Below are positions 23,687-29,721 of a DNA stretch of 43,925 bases, in pieces. Under the pieces are notes generated by a model that made no database searches, was not told the DNA's origin, and saw only the letters and a program-made list of their open reading frames with translations. The DNA lies in IMG/VR virus record IMGVR_UViG_3300031658_003780, positions 1 through 43,925 of that record; one strand, written 5' to 3'. The stretch's first letter is position 1. Every line of letters begins with the position of its first letter. The position numbers and the translations under genes are program-made. Source of the DNA: a virus.

Positions 23687-23892
23687 TCTTTATTTATTCC
23701 GTATTTACTGTACTTATACCAAGCTCTCTCATGAAAATAGTAAAGTATCATTTTTGTTATTACTTCTACTCCGCCAATTGAAAGTCCTATTTTCCAACTT
23801 CCTGTAATTAACCAAGATAGTATAAATGTATCTATAGTTCCAACTATTCTCCAAGATATAGTTTTAGCTAAATGTCTTTTATAATTTACCAT
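23683..23892 (-). CDS. DUF2061 membrane protein
   Basis: The 69-residue protein runs HLAKTISWRIVGTIDTFILS, then WLITGSWKIGLSIGGVEVITK and YYFHERAWYKYSKYG. Two hydrophobic helices and the 'KtisWRi.gt.dT.~~~~~itG....a..~g..e~~tK...yy.HER.W' pattern are those of DUF2061. In bacteria this family often neighbours sulfate-activation genes such as cysC, cysD and cysN. It overlaps the nucleotidyltransferase by 14 nt and the carbamoyltransferase by 4 nt. Confidence 0.88.
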   Translation of the reverse strand: MVNYKRHLAKTISWRIVGTIDTFILSWLITGSWKIGLSIGGVEVITKMILYYFHERAWYKYSKYGINKE

Positions 23893-24235
23893 CCTCCTTC
23901 ATTTGGTTTCTGATCTTAGTAGCTGAGATATCATGTATGTCCTTGGGAGGTACGTGCTCTATTACTTCGTATCCTACTCCCCTACCGTAATTAATTGACT
24001 CAATATCCGGAATCTTAATTACCTTAACTCTTCCTTCTTCTATTAAATCTTTAAGCTCTTCTGCTAAATTCATTAGGACTTCTTCTGCAGTCCAAGGTTG
24101 TGACGAATTAGGCTCTACATCTCTAATGCAAACTAATACGTTTTTACCTATTTTTAATCTTTGTTCGATTAACCATCTATGGCCTGGATGCCAAGGTTGC
24201 CATCTACCGATGTACATTGAAAATTGTTTGCTCAT
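23879..24235 (-). CDS. HxGH nucleotidyltransferase (adenylyl/cytidylyltransferase family)
   Basis: The 118-residue, single-domain protein carries YIGRWQPWHPGHRWLIEQ (8-25) with the HxGH motif at 16-19, VCIRDVEPNSSQPW, IPDIESINYGRGVGYEV, and DISATKIRNQ (103-109, the ISSTxIR motif). This is the catalytic core of HxGH nucleotidyltransferases such as NMN adenylyltransferase and cytidylyltransferases. The substrate cannot be read from sequence. Its operon with an APS-kinase-like gene favours sulfate or glycan activation; NadE elsewhere in the window makes an NMNAT role possible. It overlaps both neighbours by 4-14 nt. Confidence 0.85.
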   Translation of the reverse strand: MSKQFSMYIGRWQPWHPGHRWLIEQRLKIGKNVLVCIRDVEPNSSQPWTAEEVLMNLAEELKDLIEEGRVKVIKIPDIESINYGRGVGYEVIEHVPPKDIHDISATKIRNQMKEDGKL

Positions 24236-24672
24236 AATCCGAATACTATATGTTCTATTAAATTATATGATGCTTCTGGGGTATCTATTGTTGTGTTGAT
24301 AGCAATGAAGTCTTTTTTAGGAGCTATATAAGCTTCTGCTTTAAAATGATCTCTTTCTCTAGGTTCAGTAGTATAGACGTAAAATTCACAAATATTTTTT
24401 TCACCTATTAATGTTTTAAAATCCTCTCTTTGGTCAATATAAGGAGCTATTAAAGAAACAATAACTGTTCTTCCTTTTTTATGTAGGTAGTGTGCTATTT
24501 TTTGTGCTGTAGTTACGTTTTCTACTCTTCCTTTTATTGAATAGTCTTTATTAGTTGTTAACTCTCTTAAATCGTCTCCATCAATATGAAAAGAGCCTGG
24601 TATTGCTGTATGTAGCTTTTTAGCTAATGTAGTCTTTCCAGCTGCTGGCTGGCCTGTAAACCAATATATCAT
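24232..24672 (-). CDS. Adenylylsulfate kinase-like protein (CysC family)
   Basis: The 146-residue protein has Walker A GQPAAGKTT (7-15), then HIDGDDLRELTTNKDYS (29-45) with the APS kinase DGD(D/N)LR motif. VIVSLIAPYIDQREDF fits the 'VS.iaPyr..R' helix. Family function: ATP plus APS gives PAPS. It is about 30 residues shorter than typical CysC. It overlaps the nucleotidyltransferase gene by 4 nt. A PAPS-using sulfotransferase is present at 518-1102. Phosphorylation of a different small molecule is possible, since phage members diverge. Confidence 0.85.
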   Translation of the reverse strand: MIYWFTGQPAAGKTTLAKKLHTAIPGSFHIDGDDLRELTTNKDYSIKGRVENVTTAQKIAHYLHKKGRTVIVSLIAPYIDQREDFKTLIGEKNICEFYVYTTEPRERDHFKAEAYIAPKKDFIAINTTIDTPEASYNLIEHIVFGL

Positions 24673-24673
24673 A

Positions 24674-24868
24674 TTACTGTTTTGTTTTAGCTATTCTAGC
24701 TGCTTCAATTATTGCTTCTGTTGAATATTTAGTTAGGATTGTATAAGCTTCCTTAACCTCTTCTGGGGTAGGTATATAGTTGTTTATGTACCTTACTGAA
24801 GGAATGTTCTGTATGAGACTTGTTGTCTCATCATTATTTTCATACCATTTACTAATTGTATCGCTCAT
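24674..24868 (-). CDS. Small hypothetical protein (64 aa)
   Basis: The protein runs MSDTISKWYENNDETTSL, with PTPEEVKEAYTILTKY and a helical end (AAIEAARIAKTKQ-like). It is soluble, probably helical. The leader AAAGTTATG at its start is the common start motif. It is the first coding gene downstream of the structured RNA region and begins the APS-kinase/carbamoyltransferase unit, 1 nt before the next gene. Function unknown. Confidence 0.65.
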   Translation of the reverse strand: MSDTISKWYENNDETTSLIQNIPSVRYINNYIPTPEEVKEAYTILTKYSTEAIIEAARIAKTKQ

Positions 24869-24890
24869 AACTTTAAATCTTTTCTAATAT

Positions 24891-24933
24891 CTTTTTTTAC
24901 TAATTAATTCTCTCTACTTCTCAATTACAGCTT
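24891..24933 (-). repeat. 43-nt repeat, copy 2, in the structured RNA region
   Basis: It differs at two positions from 25360-25402. On the minus strand it starts AAGCTGTAATTG and ends TTAATTAGT plus an A-run. Similarity continues more weakly for about 25 nt upstream. Confidence 0.85.
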
Positions 24934-25063
24934 CACTACTTCTCTTAATAAAAAATTAATCACGGGCTATATAAAACGACAAAGTTATTATTTCAAACTT
25001 CCAAGTAGTTGCCAAGACTACGATTCCCTCCAACTAAGGAGTATCTTATTAAATAGTGATTAG

Positions 25064-25136
25064 TAACCCGTATGGGATTTGAACCCATGATCTTTTCCAT
25101 GAAAGGGAAACGACTTAACCACTTGTCCAACGGGTC
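25064..25136 (-). tRNA. tRNA-Glu (anticodon TTC)
   Basis: A full cloverleaf reads on the minus strand. The acceptor is GACCCGT with ACGGGTT (first pair G-U). The D stem is GAC/GTC. The anticodon stem is TTTCC/GGAAA with loop CTTTCAT, giving anticodon TTC for GAA/GAG. The T arm is ATGGG TTCAAAT CCCAT, followed by discriminator A. CCA is not encoded. The 73-nt length fits. It is embedded in the structured RNA region. Confidence 0.93.
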
Positions 25137-25359
25137 ATTTTGAAACTAAATGTGTTATGGGGCGATTGGGTTCAACGAACTTGCAATCACAACATACAAA
25201 GGCCGATTCTTACGTGTAACCTCTCGAGTGGTGCCAGCGCAACGCCATTTAGTTTCCAATTAAATACCGAAGTACTTAATTGTTTAATATAAGAGAGATG
25301 TTTCGGGTCTTTCAAGGTTTCTGATTGGGTGCAATTAGAGGCGTCTAGCTACTATAAAC

Positions 25360-25402
25360 CTTTTTTCACTAATTAATTCTCTCTACTTCCCAATTACAGC
25401 TT
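25360..25402 (-). repeat. 43-nt repeat, copy 1, in the structured RNA region
   Basis: It matches 24891-24933 with an offset of 469 nt and two differences. In both copies a small hairpin (ACAG/CTGT in this copy, wobble-paired in the other) and an outer pairing to an upstream GATTAA element are possible. Confidence 0.85.
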
Positions 25403-25518
25403 TACTGTCTCTCTTTAATATTTGTTAATCCCGTAGATTAACTGAGCATCTTAAGGGAATGCCATTGATAGAATTAAATTCTAACCCAAGTCCTTTACCC
25501 TTTGGGTAATGACGATCT

Positions 25519-25671
25519 TTAAATAGAACGATGTCTTCTTTTACTGTCCCATTCTACTTTTCTTGTACTACCCAACATGGATAGTCTTGCTACTTTACTG
25601 TTAAAGGAATCCCTCATACCGTTTACTTGGGTATTTCCGTTTTGCTGACTACTTGAATCTACTTTTACCAT
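25519..25671 (-). CDS. Possible small protein (50 aa) at the head of the RNA region
   Basis: A 50-codon frame starts MVKVDSSSQQNGNTQVNGMR and ends WDSKRRHRSI. It is polar and basic, with an A-rich leader (AAGTAAGTAAAAGTAATG). It lies between QueC and the hairpin-rich region and is the only frame of note in the first part of the 879-nt gap (24869-25747). It may be a real leader protein or simply the 5' part of a structured RNA. No family recognised. Confidence 0.35.
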   Translation of the reverse strand: MVKVDSSSQQNGNTQVNGMRDSFNSKVARLSMLGSTRKVEWDSKRRHRSI

Positions 25672-25718
25672 TACTTTTACTTACTTAATTAATATATATT
25701 GTTATTTACGAACATATA

Positions 25719-25727
25719 AATATACAA
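25719..25727 (-). promoter_or_regulatory. TTGTATATT promoter-like motif before the RNA region
   Basis: The minus strand reads TTTTTTGTATATTTATATG, one base off the recurring TCGTATATT. It lies 48 nt ahead of the 50-codon frame, just after the QueC stop. It would start a transcript through the structured RNA and tRNA into the 64-aa gene. Confidence 0.4.
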
Positions 25728-25747
25728 AAAATATTTTATGTCCCTAA

Positions 25748-26563
25748 TTAATCTCTTCCTTTAATAACGGCTGAATTATGGTCTGAAAGTATAAGCTCTA
25801 CATGCGTTTTCGCAACGTTGTATTCAACTTCTCCACTTTCATCCTCATATTGTACAGGGTCATCCACACCCAACATGATAAATGCTTCAATTCTTTCAAC
25901 AGATGATGCTGATTTATAGTCGCTATTACCGCTAGGATAAGGCTTATAGGAAGTATTAGTACGTTTGTACACTTCATTAAAATCAATTCCCAACTCTTTA
26001 ACCAGTTTCTGTCCATCTTTTAATATTCCAAATTTGTCTGTATCTAAGTAAGGAGTAAAATACCCTACTCTTTCTGCATCCCAATTCCCTTCTCGAAATG
26101 CTAAATCATCCGCGTCTCTAAACTCTTGTCTACAGTCCGGATATACTGCATGATCACCTGCGTGAATACCTAAAGCAATATCACAGGTCTCTTCTGCTTT
26201 ATTAGCTACTGATAATGCTACAGCTTGTGTAATAGAAGCAAATATCTTATTCCTATTAGGTACTACTGTTTCTTTCATATTATCATTCTCATAATGTCCT
26301 TCAGGTACATCATCTCCTCCTTCAACTAATGCTGAATCTAGAAGGCTTGCAAGACCGTCTAGTTTAATTTGACGATAATTAACTCTATGACCATTATCAG
26401 CTAGATAATTAATTAAAGATTGAGCCTTTTCTAACTCTACTCTATGCTTTTGACCATAATCAAATGAAATACCAGTTACGGTATCGTACTCTTTTAATGC
26501 TCTTAATAATAATGTGGAACTATCCATTCCACCGCTTAATGATACTACTACATGCTTTGCCAT
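25748..26563 (-). CDS. queC: 7-cyano-7-deazaguanine synthase QueC
   Basis: QueC converts 7-carboxy-7-deazaguanine to preQ0 with ATP and ammonia. The 271-residue protein has the PP-loop SLSGGMDSSTLL (8-19), GISFDYGQKHRVELEKA, VVPNRNKIFASIT and GIHAGDHAVYPDCRQEF, all QueC hallmarks. The usual C-terminal zinc site is missing. The region that should read like CY...CGxCxSCxxR is TSYKPYPSGNSDYKSASSVER (about 204-224), with Ser or other residues at the Cys positions; RIEAFIMLGVDDP then follows normally. It is not an assembly break, since the frame is intact. It is separated from the other que genes but completes the pathway. Confidence 0.93.
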   Translation of the reverse strand: MAKHVVVSLSGGMDSSTLLLRALKEYDTVTGISFDYGQKHRVELEKAQSLINYLADNGHRVNYRQIKLDGLASLLDSALVEGGDDVPEGHYENDNMKETVVPNRNKIFASITQAVALSVANKAEETCDIALGIHAGDHAVYPDCRQEFRDADDLAFREGNWDAERVGYFTPYLDTDKFGILKDGQKLVKELGIDFNEVYKRTNTSYKPYPSGNSDYKSASSVERIEAFIMLGVDDPVQYEDESGEVEYNVAKTHVELILSDHNSAVIKGRD

Positions 26564-26651
26564 GTTCTATTATTTTTTAATTTGCCAGGTATTGATAACG
26601 TATAGGCGGACGTTTTATTTAATATATGAAATATACTTCTATATTCCAACC
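26564..26651 (-). promoter_or_regulatory. 88-nt queC leader with a short hairpin
   Basis: The minus strand has TTCATATATTAAA, a weak match to the promoter-like motif, then AACGT CCGCCTAT ACGTT, a perfect 5-bp hairpin, then an A-rich run to the ATG. The leader is longer than most here. I do not see a convincing preQ1 aptamer, but the position before queC makes it worth a covariance search. Confidence 0.3.
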
Positions 26652-26957
26652 TTATACTTCTAAAACTGAGGTTAGTGAATTACTAACAGTTTTCCATTTA
26701 GCAGCATACTCTTTTAAACTGTATACTTTTTTAGTAGGGTCACCATTAAGTAACTCTTTAGCAACTGTTTTTAAAGCTCCACCGAAGTGGGCTGGGTAGC
26801 ATATGGTTTTAATGTATTCGGTATCGTTATCTCCTTTGATAACTCTTTCGTAAACCGTATAACCTCCTGATTGAGATTTAGCGATAAAAAACGGTTCCAT
26901 TACCGGATCTTGAATCACGGTATCTCCTGCGGGTATTGAATCTGGTTTTCTTAACAT
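26652..26957 (-). CDS. Hypothetical protein (101 aa)
   Basis: The protein starts MLRKPDSIPAGDTVIQDPVM, with a beta-rich middle (GGYTVYERVIKGDND, then EYIKTICYPAHFGG) and a helical end (KEYAAKWKTVSNSLTSVLEV). Not recognised. The leader ends CAGTTATG, the common start motif. It lies 18 nt downstream of the thioredoxin gene on the same strand, in the nrd-trx neighbourhood. Confidence 0.65.
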   Translation of the reverse strand: MLRKPDSIPAGDTVIQDPVMEPFFIAKSQSGGYTVYERVIKGDNDTEYIKTICYPAHFGGALKTVAKELLNGDPTKKVYSLKEYAAKWKTVSNSLTSVLEV

Positions 26958-26975
26958 AACTGATTTTAGTTTATT

Positions 26976-27239
26976 TTAAAATAATATTAACTCTTTTAGG
27001 GCTTGCTCTCTTAATTGCCCTACTTCTTTCTTTACTTCTTTACCTTCCTGTAGTACGACTGTAAAAGGAATACTCTTAACTTTATATTCTGCTGCTAATC
27101 CAGTAGTATCCGTTTCAATATTTACATTAACGAATTCTACCTTATCTTTTAGCTCTTCAGCTACTTTATCAAAAGTTTTAGCATAGACTTTACATGGTCC
27201 ACACCAATCGGCGTAGAACTTAATTACTTTTGTTCCCAT
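26976..27239 (-). CDS. Thioredoxin/glutaredoxin-like protein
   Basis: The 87-residue protein has a thioredoxin fold with the active site ADWCGPCKVY (Cys13, Cys16), NVNIETDTTGLAAEYKVKSI, and the cis-Pro IPFTVV. It is shorter than E. coli thioredoxin (108). It probably reduces ribonucleotide reductase, which is encoded just upstream (NrdB, NrdA). Its start overlaps a 50-aa frame by 20 nt. Confidence 0.93.
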   Translation of the reverse strand: MGTKVIKFYADWCGPCKVYAKTFDKVAEELKDKVEFVNVNIETDTTGLAAEYKVKSIPFTVVLQEGKEVKKEVGQLREQALKELILF

Positions 27240-27372
27240 AAGGCTTGGTGTTGTTGTAAGAATCGGCTTTTGAAAACTTAGCTCGAGGCTTTGAAGTTGA
27301 TGTTGTTCTTGTTGGTTTATCCAACCAGCTCATTAGTTGAGCTACAGTTTGTTTTGCGGAATTTTGCGACAT
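27220..27372 (-). CDS. Small basic protein (50 aa)
   Basis: A 50-codon frame starts MSQNSAKQTVAQLMSWLDKP and continues with RTTSTSKPRAKFSKAD, ending YGNKSN. It is preceded by the TCGTATATT motif (27406-27414) and the leader AATAAGTTATTTATG, matching other gene starts, so it is probably expressed. It overlaps the thioredoxin start by 20 nt. It is polar and basic, with no family recognised. Confidence 0.6.
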   Translation of the reverse strand: MSQNSAKQTVAQLMSWLDKPTRTTSTSKPRAKFSKADSYNNTKPYGNKSN

Positions 27373-27405
27373 AAATAACTTATTTTGTTTATATTCTATA
27401 TATAC

Positions 27406-27414
27406 AATATACGA
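27406..27414 (-). promoter_or_regulatory. TCGTATATT promoter-like motif before the 50-aa gene and thioredoxin
   Basis: The minus strand reads TAGTTCGTATATTGTATATA, with the 50-aa gene starting 33 nt downstream. It separates the thioredoxin/QueC side from the virion gene at 27438-27977. Confidence 0.55.
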
Positions 27415-27437
27415 ACTATAAGGGGTAAAAGCAACTG

Positions 27438-27977
27438 TTAATAGTAATAACTTCCTAATTGATATCTAGCGTACCAGTTAAGGTTTCCGTCGTGGCTACC
27501 AGAAGTAATTGTTATTGGGGAGTTACCTAATGTTGAACCACTAAATGCGTTGTTTGCAAACCATCCAGCAAATTCATATGGGTAGGTTGCTGTAGCTGTT
27601 AGAGTCATTGAAGGGCTACTACCAAAGTCTTGACGGTAACTGACTTGTTCTGTGGTAGTTACTTCTGTTGATCCTACTATCTCTACTGATCCATATGTTC
27701 CAGCGTTTACTGTATAAAAGTAAACGTTTTGTGCTAATTCACCAATACTTCCGGAACCTAAGTTAACGCATGTTGTAAGGTTTTGAACGTAGAACTGTGT
27801 AGTATTGTCTTCAACGGTAAAAAACAGTCCATCATATAGGTCTGCTCCAGTAAATACTCCACTTGCAGAAACACTACTAGTTAGTAGGTTAGATGCAGAG
27901 ATGGAGTTCTGAAATATATTCAGTGTGAGTATATCACCTGAAATTGCTGTGTTTTTTATTTTAACTACTTTGCTCAT
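27438..27977 (-). CDS. Surface-exposed structural protein with InlB B-repeat-like end
   Basis: The 179-residue, Ser/Thr-rich protein starts MSKVVKIKNTAISGDILTL. A TGADLYDGLFFTVEDN beta region follows, then a C-terminal ATYPYEFAGWFANNAFSG unit and DGNLNWYARYQLG. The 'F.GWf.n.afsG....p.tit....~l..yArY' pattern is that of the Listeria-Bacteroides (InlB B-repeat-like) module, used in adhesins. A decoration or fibre-tip role is inferred. A CTATTTATAA element lies immediately upstream, as at the fibre gene. It ends before the TCGTATATT motif of the next unit. Confidence 0.6.
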   Translation of the reverse strand: MSKVVKIKNTAISGDILTLNIFQNSISASNLLTSSVSASGVFTGADLYDGLFFTVEDNTTQFYVQNLTTCVNLGSGSIGELAQNVYFYTVNAGTYGSVEIVGSTEVTTTEQVSYRQDFGSSPSMTLTATATYPYEFAGWFANNAFSGSTLGNSPITITSGSHDGNLNWYARYQLGSYYY

Positions 27978-27980
27978 ATA

Positions 27981-27990
27981 TTATAAATAG
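27981..27990 (-). promoter_or_regulatory. CTATTTATAA element before the 27.4-28.0 kb virion gene
   Basis: The minus strand reads AACCTATTTATAATATATG with the ATG only 3 nt past the 10-mer. If it is a -10 element the mRNA would be nearly leaderless, so it may instead act in translation. Confidence 0.4.
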
Positions 27991-27991
27991 G

Positions 27992-29707
27992 TTAACCATC
28001 ACAACTTAGACAATCAGTAGATGTTCTACTACCTATATCCCCATTAATAACACTATCAGTACGTAAGTAGTATAGTGTTTTGATACCTAATCTCCAGGCT
28101 GTTTGGTGAACTTCGTTAATAAATTTAGGACTATCAGTAGGATCGAAAGCTAAATTAAGTGATTGAGTCTGGTCAATGTACTTTTGTCTAGCTGCTGCTT
28201 GCTCTACTAACTTTAATTGGTTAATTTCAGCAAAAGTAAGGAATATTGGTTTATCCTCTGAAGGCATTACATCTTCGGGTAAATTAGCGATAGAACCTCT
28301 ATCTTTCATAATTTGATCCCAAATTTCTTCACTATTATGACCTCTTTCCTCTAAATAGGATTCTAGAGCTCCGTTTTTACGTATAAAAGTGCCTTTTGCA
28401 GAGTTAAATGTGTATACATTAGCTGGTACTGGTTCTATTCCTGCAGATACTCCTCCTGCTATAGTACTATTAGAAACTGTTGGTGCAATAGCCATAACAT
28501 GAGTATTTCTCATACCAGTACCTTTACACCATAGCGGTTCTCCGTATTCATCTGCTAATTTTCTTGAAGCATTTTCAGCTTTCTGTTTGATATCAGAAAA
28601 TATCTGATGAGTATATGATGTTGCAGCTATAGAATCGAAAGGAATTCTTTCGTTCTGTAAAAATGTATGCCATCCTAATACTCCTAATCCAATTGCTCTT
28701 CCTTTCTTAGCAGATCTATGAGACCTTACTAAAGATTCTTTACCATTAGTTTTAACTAAAAACTCTTCCATTACTCCGTCTAAGAAGTAAATTGCAGTTT
28801 CAATTAAGTCACTATTCTTCCATTCGTGGTATTTAGATAAATTAACAGATGAAAGACAGCATATAAAAGAGTGCTCTTCGTCAGTATGTAATGTAATCTC
28901 AGAACATATATTAGTCATAGATACATCTAAATTATTTTTCTTATATGCTGGTGGATTAGCATTATTAACAGTATCGGAGAACATAATATAAGGTTCACCT
29001 GTTTCTACTCTAGATTTTAGTATTTTTACCCAAGTACCCATTGCCTCAGGGTCTCTATGATCAAGTTTTTGCATAAAGTTATCATCCACTACAACACATT
29101 GGTGTAGGTTTAGACACTGTCTGTTAGGGTCTCCTTTAGGTCGTCTAATCTCTAAGTATTCGTTAATATCTGGGTGATTTATATCTAGGTTTACTGATGC
29201 TGCTCCTCTACGAACTGATCCTTGATTTGTAGCAATTATAGTAGAATCGTATATCTTAGCCCAAGGTACTATACCTTCGGATTGTCCTGTATCTCCGTTT
29301 CCTATTTTACCGCCTCTACCTCTTACCTTAGATAATCCAATTCCGACTCCTCCTCCTAATGAAGTTAGTCTCATTAATTCTGCGTTAGTAAGTCCTATAC
29401 CTCTTATAGAGTCTGGAGTATCTATACCGAAACAAGAGATTGGGAGTCCCTTGTCTGTACCGGTATTAGATAAAACAGGTGAGGCTAAGTTCAACCAACC
29501 TTTCCACATATAACGAAAAAACTTATTTGCTAAGTCAGGTCGATCTAATCTTTTAGCTACTGTATCAGCAACTCTTTTAAATGCTTTTTTAGGAGTTTCG
29601 TCCGAAAGTAAATATCCTTTAGATATAGTTGCAATTGAAACTTCATTCATCCATTCTGGATAATCTTTACCTTTTTCCCACACAGAGGTATCTATTTCTA
29701 TACTCAT
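27992..29707 (-). CDS. nrdA: Class I ribonucleoside-diphosphate reductase, alpha subunit
   Basis: The 571-residue protein reduces ribonucleotides at the C2' position. Visible are PISCFG with the first redox Cys, SLGGGVGIGLSKVRGRGG, TNICSEI (Asn, the radical Cys and Glu), CCLSSVNL with the second redox Cys, APTVSNSTIAGGVSAG-like core, and IKTLYYLRT with the radical-transfer tyrosines. The C-terminus DCLSCDG has the CxxC used by thioredoxin. It lacks an N-terminal ATP cone, so it is shorter than host enzymes and probably escapes dATP control. It lies 14 nt downstream of nrdB. Confidence 0.96.
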   Translation of the reverse strand: MSIEIDTSVWEKGKDYPEWMNEVSIATISKGYLLSDETPKKAFKRVADTVAKRLDRPDLANKFFRYMWKGWLNLASPVLSNTGTDKGLPISCFGIDTPDSIRGIGLTNAELMRLTSLGGGVGIGLSKVRGRGGKIGNGDTGQSEGIVPWAKIYDSTIIATNQGSVRRGAASVNLDINHPDINEYLEIRRPKGDPNRQCLNLHQCVVVDDNFMQKLDHRDPEAMGTWVKILKSRVETGEPYIMFSDTVNNANPPAYKKNNLDVSMTNICSEITLHTDEEHSFICCLSSVNLSKYHEWKNSDLIETAIYFLDGVMEEFLVKTNGKESLVRSHRSAKKGRAIGLGVLGWHTFLQNERIPFDSIAATSYTHQIFSDIKQKAENASRKLADEYGEPLWCKGTGMRNTHVMAIAPTVSNSTIAGGVSAGIEPVPANVYTFNSAKGTFIRKNGALESYLEERGHNSEEIWDQIMKDRGSIANLPEDVMPSEDKPIFLTFAEINQLKLVEQAAARQKYIDQTQSLNLAFDPTDSPKFINEVHQTAWRLGIKTLYYLRTDSVINGDIGSRTSTDCLSCDG

Positions 29708-29721
29708 TTCTTATTTATTTT

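Larger units (their letters stand above)
24891..25518 (-). ncRNA. Candidate large structured RNA with embedded tRNA
   Basis: This is a 628-nt stretch with no large gene and many perfect inverted repeats, read on the minus strand. Pairs include 25495-25500/25504-25509 (TTACCC), 25424-25430/25436-25442 (GTTAATC), 25356-25362/25314-25320 (AAGGTTT), 25246-25256/25142-25152 (11 bp, GAAACTAAATG), 25056-25062/24957-24963 (TAATCAC) and 25005-25009/25017-25021 (GTAGT). A 43-nt element occurs near each end. tRNA-Glu lies in the middle. Size, ornate pairing and tRNA association recall phage GOLLD or ROOL RNAs, but I cannot confirm membership by eye. The ends are approximate. A TCGTATATT-like site at 25719-25727 could start the transcript. 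Confidence 0.5.

Noticed and set aside
25141-25256. A second tRNA in the GC-richer segment next to tRNA-Glu
   Set aside because: GGCG/CGCC and a following CCA looked like an acceptor end, but the acceptor pairs fail at three positions and no TTCRA T-loop is present in the right sense. It folds better as an arm of the structured RNA.
24869-25747. tmRNA (ssrA)
   Set aside because: No GGGG-start with alanine-like acceptor, no tag-peptide frame ending in AA stop, and the only tRNA domain is a complete tRNA-Glu.
26564-26651. preQ1 riboswitch upstream of queC
   Set aside because: A short hairpin and A-rich tail exist, but the conserved aptamer bases of preQ1-I are not in place. It is listed only as a leader to test.
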